A DNA stretch of 64,000 nt, taken from NCBI GenBank assembly GCA_019843655.1, contig JACDQD010000010.1:2773637-2837636 (forward strand), written 5' to 3'. Both the position numbers and the translations under genes were made by a program. A model generated the notes under the pieces. That model had not been told where the DNA came from, searched no databases, and saw only the letters and a program-made list of their open reading frames with translations. Shown piece after piece: positions 25,301 through 37,970 of the stretch (the first letter of the stretch is position 1; each line of letters starts with the position of its first letter). Origin of the DNA: Lethocerus indicus. Taxonomy: Eukaryota > Arthropoda > Insecta > Hemiptera > Belostomatidae.

Positions 25301-28300
25301 ACACCTATAGGCATTTCTCCACTGGTATAGTAAATATGGCGTAAAAGTTCAATGAAGCAGGGAAATTTTAAATTCGAAACTGCATAGAGTCGTAATTTGG
25401 GGCGTCGGTTTCGATCAACGAGTGGATTAATAATTCCAGCATTAAGTGTTACTACACTAAACTCATTATTAAACTTTAAGGTCCTTTCTCGACATTTCAT
25501 GTATCTGTTTGTGCTTAAGGGTTTTTTTATTTAGTTCATTTTTATCTCAATACAATGCTCAACATCCGGTTTAGACAGATTTTATAACAAGCGTTTCTGG
25601 GTTTGTGCCTGGTGGCTTGTTATAACCGCGCGTACAAACTAAACACAAGTAATTTTGGAAAAAATTCGGACCTATCACCAGCAATATATATCAGGTATAT
25701 ATATGGTCAAGTTAAACTGTGATTGGGAATACTGTAGAGGGTTCGGGGATTAGGTGTGATAGGAGGGTTGGGACAGTTGGAGAGGTCGACTCATGAATTA
25801 TGTATGTCATCAACGGGGGTAGGGGACCGTCCTGATAGAGCACTCGACTGCACACTGCCGAGAGAACACTTCTCAAGTCGCCGCCGCCGCCGCCGCTTTC
25901 AAATTGGGCCCCCGGGTCCGAAAATTGGCCCGAATCCGGGCCAGAGAAAGTGCCGGTTGTTGATTTTTCACCGGCCGCCGCGACACGTGCGCAACGTGAA
26001 CTCCCCTCGCCCCCCAACATCTCATACCTCGGTCCAAGTACCTCTTTGGAGTCGGGTCAGTCCAGCAATAAAATACGATCCCTGTGATCTTCCACTCGCC
26101 GATTCGGTCTTATGCTAGACCGGTTGTGGGCCATACTGTCCCTGTAGTGAAAGTATCTTATTCTTTTGCTGTTGTTAGGATTTTTTCTAGATTAGAATTT
26201 GCCTGGCGACTGCTTCTTTTAGGATTTTCCAATTGTTGTCCTTCGGTCAACTGGTTTCTATTTCTGGGGATTATTTCCCAAACGTTTTCGTTTGTTCAGT
26301 CGAATTAAAGGGGGCTTCGAGAATATATTTACTGCGAGTTTATTTATTGCGAATTACTGTTGGTACCACCTGCAGTGACATTATCCAGTCTTGTAACTTT
26401 ATTCTACCAATGTTGCTTTTTTTGGAATATAATCAATTACGCGAACTTTTTATTCGTGGAATCTTCGTTAGGGATACATCTCCTCGTTTATATCATTATC
26501 GTTACAATTTCTAAAAAATATAGGATTTGAAGAGCTGACATGGGTGGAAAGTGTAAAAAAAAATCACTCAACAGCAGGAGTATCCCATGCTTCGTCGTAA
26601 CATTCTTAAGATGTACATAGTTGAGCTGCACACGTGACGTGTCAGCACTAACCAACGCAATTCCAATCCCTCGGGAACCAACAAGGCGAATATCTCGCGA
26701 AATTTGTTGAGTACTGGGATAATATTGTCCGATGACGAAATCGTCGTGTAACCAGGAATTACCAGGACTATCGTATTCCGGTTGATGAATAAGCCTATCA
26801 GCCTTCGTACGTAATGGATAAGATAGCAATGAGAGAGGGATTGTTCGGCCGCGGTAAAAAGATCACAGAAAAAAGCTTATATAGAACTCCCTCCACATCT
26901 TGACCTGCTTTGAACTGCTAGTCCCAACTTTCACCCTGCTCTAAGTAGATGGGTCCACAAAGAAATTGATAATCGGACGACTAAACGCGAGACTGTAAAC
27001 TATCGCGAGTCGTTTTCTCGCTTACTTCGTCAGGAGACCGATTCTGGTGATCGTCAACATTATTGGACTTTACGAAGTCACCCGTTTCACGTAGATTGCA
27101 CATTTTAACCCCACTTCAACGTCGGACAGGGATGTCGATAGACACCGTGAAATACTTACTCGTGAACGTAATAAACAGCGATTGTACAGCCTATTGTCAT
27201 TGTCCCCAGGTATCGTTGCGCCACATTGCGAAATGTGTCTCCTTGATTGGGCCAGTTTTTAATTACGAGAAATTAATTAATTGTTCGCACTATAAAAACA
27301 CTGCACTGGCCGACCGAAATGTTCAATAAAGTTTAATAAAAAGCAGAATATACAATTTCGTTTTTAATTTTTTATATGTTATTTTTATATTTTACTTTTA
27401 TTTGACGAGTTACTGTCAGTGGAGTATTGCTTTTATTGCGTATTGACTTCGGTTGGTTTAAAAGTAGGTGGGAGTGTGTGAAACCGGAATGGCCCGTTCG
27501 TAGCACGTTCATTGTAATTACAATGATTTCATGCCGTAAGTCATATAAAAAAATATGTACATATATAACGGCAATGGAAGAAAAAAAAATTCTCGAACTC
27601 GGCCTTCATTTCTTTACAACTTTCGAGTGCAGCGATGTCAATAATTTTTCTTCCCGTAATTATACCGCAAAATTATAAGGAGGCACCATTCCAGGGCCCG
27701 GGAGGGGGGTATTATTATGAAAAAAAACAAATTGTACCCGAAGCAAGGGAACCAAGGACAAAGAGCCGACCTTGAATCGAACCGGTGTGCCTCCATTATA
27801 CACTGGAGAGCAGACACTCAAATTTGATAGCACGTCACATTTCGCCACGTCGTTATCTCTGATAAGGAGAAAGAGCCGAAAGAGAGGGGCCGCACCACAT
27901 AGAATCCGGAGTGATCCGGAGTGAAATAAGCGGAAATGAACGTCGAGTACATTCATTATTTCGGAAAAAAAGAACAAATAATCGAGATAGCTCGTCCGAA
28001 ACTCTTTCCGTCATGTTAGCAGCGGAGGGGGGGGGACCGAGAAAAGGTGTTCGGAAATACACGCATGGGCTTTTCCGTTATTGCGGTTAAAAGATAAAAT
28101 GCTATAGAGAAAATATTAGTCCAACTACATTACCGGAATGCTAAGCACGAGGGGGGAAAACCTAAACCGGTCTACTTCCAGACCGGGCAGGCCCTTCAAC
28201 CAAATGTCTTAAATTAAAGATAAAAACTACTCGGTACGAATTTTGGCGAATAAATTTTTTAACTTACCCACTGAAGACCCTTCTCTTGTTCACCGGCGAA

Positions 28301-31300
28301 TTTGTCGTAACAACGGCTCCTTCGCTAGGTCCAGGATCTGAAAACAAAGAAAAAAATAAGTTTATTTTTGCATTTAATGTCGGGCGTACAGGCGTCGCGT
28401 TTAGCCGTTTACTTTTCGGGGTCTGACTGTCACTATATCTCGGGATTTTGCGGTTCATCGACATTTTTATAAATTTATCGTCTAATTTTTTTGCCGTATT
28501 TTTCTAGCCTGATCAACTGAAAACAATATAATAAAAGTAAAATGTCTTGTAGAGCATAGGAAGTGTTTATTAGAGTGTGGCGGGGGTGGTTTATACATGT
28601 TTAAAATATATTTAAATAATAATCATCTCCGCGATAGACGACGGACGACTGTACGATCATAAATCGTTTCAGAAAAACCGGGTATCGCAATTATTTAGTT
28701 ACGAATTCCTATGAATTACATCCCCACACCCGACTCAAAAGAATCGGCTTAAACAGAAAATTTGGACTCTTAAGGCCATTACTAAAACGGACATCGAAAT
28801 TGACCTTAAGTAACAAACTAACAATATACAAAGCATTACTCAAACCGACATGGAAATATGGTATTGAGCTATGGGGTTCCACCGAGACATCCGACATCGC
28901 TCGCATCCAGAGTTTCCAATCAAAAGTCCTTCGACCCATCCTTAATGCTCCCCGGTATGCTTCTAACCACACAATCCATAATGACCTCAACATACCGACA
29001 GTCGACCAAGTCGCAAAATCTCGGTTCCTAAAGTTCCATTCCCCCCTTTCTCCTTATCCTAATCCACTCGTTCAGAGTCCCTTTCCTCCTTTACCCATCC
29101 AATATCCCCACCACGACGGCTTAAACGCCACTGGCCCAGAGATCATCTCCGACAGTAGTTAAATCGTGTCAAAAGCGCCATCACTGGGTGGTTTCTATGT
29201 CGAGACAAACATGTGAAAATATACTTGTATCAATGGCACCTATAACTGTTAAAGTTGGAAAATAAAAAAGTTAAAAAAAAATGAATTACACTCCTAGTAT
29301 TGGTATACGACCATAACATCGAGACCACGAATTGTCGAACTGAAAAGGTGAAAACATGACACGAGCTGTAGGCGATAAGCGAAAATGCGAAACACAATCC
29401 CTTAATCCTACCGACCCGGATCAAAACCAGTCCAGAGGAGAAACTGTTTGCAGACGAATTCCTCCATCGGGCTGTCTTCGGGAGAGGAAACGGCGGGGGT
29501 GGCGGCCGCAGCAGGAGTGAGCTGAGCCGACACCCCCGTGAGATGATGAGGGGGCGGCGTGGGGGCGGGCGGGGGGGGTGTGAAGCACCCTCCACAGACA
29601 GAGTGGGCTGGCGCCGGCCCTAATGAACACACCTATATGGGGACGGGGCGACACTCTATGACCGTATACACACACCCCTTATAAACTCCCACCCGGGCCG
29701 GGTTATAGGCGTCATCTCTAAGGCGGTACTGAGAGCAGAACATTCCCACATCGCAATCGACTAAAGAACTGGAAAGTGCTGACAGGATGCCTAAGTACCC
29801 CTTTAGTATGGTACAAGCATGGAAAACGATATTTTTAAATTAATTCAGCTTTTGAAATCCTAGTTTTTGTTTAGAAATTATTACCATATTACCAGTAATT
29901 TAATATGAATAATATATGTATACATACACAAGACAGGAATAGGGTGTTTGGAGGTTGAAAAGTATCCGCGACATGTATTCGCGAGTTGACGGCAAGAATG
30001 AATTTGTATTGATATTTATTATAGTGAAAAGGCTTTATATAACTTTGTTCTTCAAGTTTCCATAAAAACAATTTTAAAAATTCAAAATTGGAGAGTAACT
30101 AGAGACATTACAAACAAAACTGTTGTTGGACCTTTTTTTTGCTTCGAATAAATTCCATTCATTATTAAATAAAGGGACCAATATCAGTACTACAGCTATA
30201 TCAAGGAGCTTTTATTTTATAAAATCAAATAAACCGTTAATCCAATCGACCCAGGTAAATTTTTTTATTAACTTAATTATTTCATTACCGTTGAACCGAA
30301 GTACAAAGAACATAAGGCTGCCCACTTCCTCTTTTTTGGAGGAGATCTGTTTTATGCTGTACCGCGTAAGTCACGCGGCCAATACCTTTTTAGGTGGCCG
30401 TGTGGAACATGTGGGATGTCGGGAGTAAGCAGGGAGGTCCGTATTATAAAATATGCATAGTTGAGAATACCATGTGCAAGGATTATCAAAATGGCAACAT
30501 TAAGCATGTCGCTTCGAGCAATGTGGCCTATGTCTTGTATGTATCTCTGGAGGGTGATCGGTCGGACAAAACTTGAACATAATTTACCGTCAACCGGGTG
30601 ATAAAAGATCGACTAAATTCCTATGTCTGGATTCCTACAGTGCGAGGCCGCTATCCATTTCGAGACGCTGAAACTAAAAAAAAAACCCGCGAGCCGAGCG
30701 AAGGCGCCGGAGAAGCTCATTGGGAGCGAGGATTTTCAAATATCCATTTTTTTACGGCGTCCCTAAAAAGCTCGAAAATATAAAAACCGAGAATGAATCG
30801 CGCGACACACGTTTTCTCGGCCGTGACGGCTTTATTCGCCGGCGGGACACGGGACCAAACGCCGTAAAAGGAGTCGTTTACGCGTTCATATACGTATAGC
30901 GGCCCCCTCGCCTATATGTAAATGGAGGTGAAAAATGCAAAATGAATAAACGCCGACCGGGGTTCCCGCCTCGTTACATCACTTTACTGGGCTACAAATC
31001 GCGTTTAACGCCGTACAAACTTCCCCCTGTTTATATATTACATTGGTCTAATTCGTGTCGACTGGTCAATTAGAATAAAGTTTGGACAAAAAAAAATGTT
31101 ACCGCAATTGATGCCAGAAAATTTCTGTATTTGGACTAGGGTTTCGAGAATATTTACAATTTATATATCCTCAATGTAATCATAATACACCAATAATTTA
31201 TAATTTAAGGAACCTGTTTGACCGCGTATTCTGTATTTAATTGCTATTTGTCTAAGCTATTCTTAATCAGGGAGACACATGGGGAGAATGATTACGCTGT

Positions 31301-34300
31301 AAATATTTTTGGGTTTTTTTTTCAGTCCCCATGTTCGCTCTAGTTCAGAGTTTTCATCTTTTAAAATGACAACACACATTGCAAGATTAAAGGTAATTGT
31401 TAACGTTTAATTAATCAAAAATTTAAATTTATTGGTTTTAAATCAAATCGGTATAAGAGTAAGGCTTCCTGTCAGCACTACAATGAATACCGAAGAATAC
31501 GAAGAAATATCGGATTATCATTGTCGATACAGGTTTCGGTTTATTAACCGACACAATTCTACTGAAGGCGGCTAGAAGCCAAATTAAATCGCGCGAATGA
31601 CGAACGCTGTACAGGCTGTACACCGCGCACAAAACCGGAAAACCACAATACGAACAAACCCCGCTTTCCGGAAGCCGTCGCGTAGGCGTCCTTGCGTCAC
31701 CTCCAAAGCTGAGCCGGTTATTTTCCACCGCCGTTTATTCGAAATGAGATTCAGCCTATTTGTATAGGCGTCCATCTATTTCTAGGATAGGCTAGACCAG
31801 TAGCGACCCCGCGTGAAGTGTAAGCAGTTATTAGGGTGAAAATTAGAAAGAAAAATGGGTGTTTGGCAAAAAAAACTATTCTCGTTTGGCACAAATCATG
31901 TTTTATACGATGTCTTACTAAATAGCATTCCTGAACAATGATACCGGCGCCTAATATATTAGTGTTTTTTATATATTGGTGTTTGGTGTTTTTTTAAAAG
32001 CCTATTTTGGCACCGAGATTAGAAAAGGTTCACAGCCCCCTTGAACTAAAATTACCCGGCTCATCCCAACTGGTATATTCGTATAATGTAAAAAGTAATA
32101 AATAAAAATGAACTATCTAAAATTATACGATTTGCTAATGTATATAGCATATGGAAATGGGAAACTTCTTTGGGAAGGTGCTTTGCTCGGAAACGAGGAA
32201 AAGTGTCCCTAACGAAGATTGGCAGTGAGAAACCGAAGGCAAAAATCCCGCGATTTGGGGAATAAATTATTTCAAAATTAAAGGCCAAAGAACCAGTCGC
32301 CAGGCAGTATTAAAGAATGAACTAAAAAGAATGACTAGAAGAAAGAATGAACTAAAAAACTACTCCTAGTGCATTACTACCGGAATGCTATCGACGATGG
32401 CGATCGGCCAAATATAGGTGTTGACAATCTCAACAAGAAACGCAAACAAATAACTTCATCATTATCTAATTTCGGGAACTAAATCTCGAGTTATATTAAA
32501 TAATTTATATAATAATGACGAGATACTTCTACAATTTTTTTTACAAATTAAAACAAAAAAACGGCTCCATTATTATTATACAATTTTACGTCGTTTTAAT
32601 TACAAAACGATCGTACTGTATTTTATTTGCGAATTTATTTCTACAATGGATTGTAGTTTATCTCAGTACTGAATATAATTCCATAGGGAACTAAATATAA
32701 AATTTGCGTTTGGTAAACAAGTGTTATTAAAATAATGTTAAAATCAAGTTTTTATAGGAATGAATCCCGTTTGAGCTTTCCTTCACCTAAGTCCGTCCCA
32801 GTGGAAGGTTGAGTTCTCTTTCTCGAACTTTCTTCTATTTGGTCCTCACGTTTCGAAACTCTTACCATCCCCGGGTGGTAACCTTTACTCGTTGTCGTAT
32901 AATAAAACGCATAAAAAGTGGTTTCGTCTAATTGGCATATAACGGCGCGATACTCGGGTCCCAATCGCCGACTAAATATAAGGGGCCCCGGTGTGAGGGC
33001 AGCCATTGGGCGGGTTATTAAAGACAATTTGAGGACAAATCCGCGTTTGTGCCGGCCGGGGGTGCCACCCTCTGAATAGGCCAATCAGCGTAGTCCCCTT
33101 GTGAGGGCCCTCTCCCTTGTGTACGCGCACATCCCCTTATTGATCATCGTTGGGGGCAAACGCCGACACGCGTATCAAGTAAATTGTACCGGGCTCGTAC
33201 GCAATAGCAAATTGCTAGACCGTAGATTTCGTGTGTTTCTGTCTCCTCTCGCTGGTTTGATCTTCTGCTAGACCGGTTTCGGCTGCTCGCCATCTTCAGT
33301 AACGGTGTTGGCACTTTGGATGTTTTCTGGGCATCCTCACTGTCACTGTCACTGTCCCATGTACTGCGGTGGTTGTCTGTTTGTCGTGTGTATATATGTG
33401 TGTTTTGTTATTGTGTTTTTGGGGGATGTTGTTTGTCTAATTTGATTTGAGGAGGGGTGGGATTTTTGTTAATCGACTTAAGTCTTTGTCGGATTGTCGG
33501 TCAAAAGGGGAGGGGGCGGTTGGGCGGGTAACGTCACTGGCTAGCAGCCAAAACCGGTCTAGTAAGAGACCAAACCAGCGAGACAGATACACACACACAC
33601 ACACGAAATCTACGGTATTCCAACCTCGCAATCCACAAAACAGGTATTCTAAACAAATTGCTAGATATCCATGCCCGTTGTGTCTATTCATATTTTTCAA
33701 CCGACTAAAAAGTTACCGGCAGGAGTGAAGTATAAAAGATCTTGCCGGATAGCAATTATCTAAACGATTAAGAAATAAAAAAATATAATCATTTCTACAA
33801 GACTGAGTAGTCCAAAAGATCAGCGTGGAATTCTTCTTTAACTTCCTGGTGAGGTGTGAAAATAGAATATCGGTGATTAACAAAGAGGTTGGATTTTTCT
33901 TTATCTGGTTTGGCCCAGTTATGAAGAAGAGGGTTTTTTATGCGACACGAATCGTTTGATAACATGCCGTCTTTAGTAGTCAGTGTATTGTTTGTGTATT
34001 GTACGCAATCGGACGAGAGAATAGATTCTAAAAACTATCCAGTTACTCGACCGACTCGAGGAAATCCGAGCGTACAAGAAAAATTATAGACACAAAAGAA
34101 AACTTGTTGGCAATAGGAACGACAGACTCCCACGCAATTAACTGTAACTTATCTGGAGTAATCAATATAGGCCCGGCGATTGACCGTGGCAAGCCTTGAA
34201 AAGAGCTATAGAACCGCTAAGAGGCCGGTTTAAAAATATTTTAAAACGATTTTCTAACACATGGAGAAGGAGGATATTTCCTCATTCCGGGGTTTCTTCC

Positions 34301-37300
34301 AACCAAATTATAAGTTTGACAGAACTGAACGTACTGTCACAAGGTTTCTGTCTAGCCTTTCACTAGAAATCTGAAATTTCACTTTGAAAATTTCAAACGA
34401 CTTATTCCTCACTCGGGATGTACAGGGAATGTTTTAAAACTCATCGTTGCCGGACGAAACTAAATAAAAGCAGTAATAATGAGCGCCTGGGACCCTGTTA
34501 CACTAGTTAATACTCATTAAACGTGGGTCGGGAAAGCTCTCGTAAAGTCTGATAACGGGCCCACACACACGCACACACAACAGTTATATGAGGATATTTC
34601 AAAACCCAGGAGCACCCACATAAGCGAGCCGCCCGTACGTCAATTAGGTAGAAACCAGTCCCGCCACTAACAGGGAACACTTTCAAACCTAGCTGACAGG
34701 AAAGTGACAAATAATGGGTGCTTCCTTCAACTGCCAACTTCCTAAACCGAGCTCTCCATCAAGGCAGATTAGATTATTTTTCATATACATTGATCTACCT
34801 GGGAATCCTGGATATTACTACTGGAAGGACTGTGACACTCTTATACAGCATTCCTGTTGACTTATACAGGCATTACTATAATATAACTAATTCCTTCTTG
34901 TAGATCAGCTGTTAAACATCTTTTATATCTATTATCAACATTTTTTCATTTAATTTAAATTTAATAGTTGGTTGGATTCCAATATAGTATAATATATTAT
35001 TTCCCACAACTATCAAGTAACGCAAGTAACGAGAATGGGAATAAATGTTTTTCTATTTTAAAAATATTTATTTATTTGATATAGTTAAAACGCCACTTCC
35101 TTTTGAGACGGAACGTACGGGATGTCTGGAGTAAGTTGGGTTTGTTCACCGAACGATTAGGACGACGTGCAATTCCAGAAGATTGAAATTAAAATTCGTT
35201 AATGAGTCATCGTTTATTTTTGACACAGGACAACAGGATGCACCGTGTTGACGTTTAAACAACAGAAAGAAACAGAAAAACCGCACTGATTAAACACTGG
35301 TGACTAAGAAGCAAAGTCCTATCCTGTACTTCCTTTCTTTAAAAAAAAAAACTTACACTCGGCAGGAGACAGAAACGAGGAAAACAAAGCGGGGAAGGGA
35401 TTTACTCGGTTAACAAGAGGCGAAAGGTTGTAGGAGTATTTTTAACGATTTTTACCAAACTTTCAAAGTAGGAGGTTTCAAAACAGAGATTAACCTTGAT
35501 TCTGGGATGAATATGTTGTATTAAAGTTTGACAGCTTCGCCACACAGTTCAGGTCCGTAAGTCCAGATTGGTTTCAGGGACATAACATTTAAAAAATTCC
35601 CATACAGCAGTATACGACATTATTTAAACGTGCTCGCCTTTTTTGTTTCAATGAAATTTGACGCGAAGAAATTTCCTTTTCCGCAAAGAGCTTCCAGTCG
35701 ACTAGACGCGCGATACGGCGGTGACTGGAATACCCGATAATGGCGAGATGAGGTGGAAAGCCGCAAGGTTGGAAGGGGGGGGGGCTTACAGCTGGAAAAC
35801 ATACTTATTTTACATATTACAATAGGTGACGACAAGTACGGGCAGGCGGGACGTCCCCCCCATCCTCCGTCTGTCAATCGGAGTAATTTGCCGGTTGCGA
35901 AATCCGCAACCGAGCCGTTGAGTTGCCCAACAAGGCAATGCCGCAGTTGCCACATGCACGCCATCTGGTCCCACTGCCCATCTCGGCACCCTCCCGTGCA
36001 TTAAACCAGCCCGACCGCATGTATTAACTACACGTTTTATAAATGTTGAAACTGGAATAATTTATTTCACTTACAAACGCGCCGTAACTTTCCGCTAATG
36101 ACCCGGGGAAAGGGGAAATAAAGAATGGAGAAATAAGACAGAAATTATTCCCCCCACCATTATTCCCCAAAAGTGATTGATTCGTACCACGCTTAATTCA
36201 CGTCAAGAAATCCCAGAGGAGTTATTTCTTAAGACATTTTTAAAGCTATTAAAAAGCAAAGCCAGTCAAAGACCCCTCAGTACTTAAGTAACTTATTTTT
36301 TCCAGCCCCAGGAATGAACTTAAAACCTAAACTAGGATAGTCCTTTTATAGCCAAAATATTAATATCAAACAAGTGTTCATTCGCAATAATGTATATACC
36401 AAGTTCATTTTGTTTGTTTTATTTATTTTACATTCGCAACACTTAAGTCATTTATCACTGAAAATGAATATAGGAATATGTTCTGTAATTTGTATTGTGT
36501 AAAAAAAATAACGCCAATTGTCGACAATTGAATACGTGCCCTCCGACTGAAGATATCCATTTTGTAAATAAAAGCCAACAAATCTCAGCCAAACTGAAAG
36601 CCCTTCTGTCAGAATATATGGCTAATATGAGAAACGTCCGCATATCCTTGTTTACACGAAGTAATTTTTCGGCTCCTAGCTGCGGGAAGAGAAAGAGAGA
36701 TGGGAAGGAAAACCGCGGATGACATAGTCCGCTTTCGGATCAGTACCACAATTTGTACTCGAGATAAGTAACAGCGGAAAAAAAACCACTAGACAAGGAA
36801 GCTACGGATGAAACCGGCTGAGCCATATCAACCAGCTACGCAGCAATCGAACCCAGTCGCAGATGCGTAAATGAATATTATATATGTCATAGGACAGTAT
36901 CAAAACTGAGCGATACCCGGAGTCCCCTTCTTGGGGCATCGTGTACGTAATATAGATGGCTTTGGACGGCTAATATTGGCATCAGTATTGCCATGTAAAT
37001 CCTCTCCAATCACAGGTTGAAAACTACTAATATTCAGATCGAAAATAACATTCCCCCAAATAGCAGCCGTCCCCAACTTCTTTCATCCGCGGTACTATGA
37101 AAAGAACACATTTCGAGCACATATTTCAGTTTTTCACTAATACATCGATGACAGCAGTAATGAGATTTATGAAATAATTGAAATGCGACTGCAGAGTCGT
37201 TAATTATTAACATTTTTAACTGTTAACAGTTTTCAATAACATATTTCCTGCTAAGCTCTGGATATTACGTTAAAAATTCAGAATTTCGCCAATGCGGTTG

Positions 37301-37938
37301 ATTTTAATTGACCGCATAAATACTAACATGTTTCTTATATTCCACATTTTCGAGCATAAATTCGAGAGATGAATAACAAGTTAAAGAACCTCGGGCGGCA
37401 GGTGTCTGGGATGCTTCACGGTCTTGAAGAACAACAACATGCACCGGGCTTTGTATTTTTCCACCCCAGATCCGAGTCTATTTCAGGTCCGCGCTCATAC
37501 TTCAGAAAACGGTAATACAGGCGTCCCTAAAATATGCCGATAGATAAACCTATAAACACACGCTATAAACCAAATCGAGATTCCGAACACGTTATAAAAA
37601 AATAAATCGGTTTTTTTATTAGAAGAGATAGACGGCAATTTGTACGACTGACCATTAAAGCGGCAGTCGGACTTTGAAGCCCGTCCCAGTTGCAACTTCG
37701 CCCCCTCCCCCTCCCACAACCATTTAGTTTAAGCCGCGAGTTTTACGACGCAGTTGAGCGCAAGAAGAGAGCCCGGGGGAATTTTTATTTTATTTGTAGA
37801 AAGGCTTCAGCGGCGGGCGGCCTGTCCGTCAGTGTGGCCACCAGCCTTGTTCCATATTCCTCCCGCCCCCTAACACCAGCAGACCGCTTTCCCATTTTCA
37901 GATTCCCTCTCGCCCCCTACATCATCCGCCCTCTCTTT

Positions 37939-37970
<32 letters not shown>

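Larger units (their letters stand above)
19354..28267 (-). other. Trio introns between the DH-PH and linker exons
   Basis: Introns of 125 bp to 3.5 kb, AT-rich. Notable contents are the hairpin element at 21863-22262 and, at 25850-26060, a GC-rich patch with CGCCGC repeats and a minus-strand open frame I cannot identify. No other exon is evident. Confidence 0.7.
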
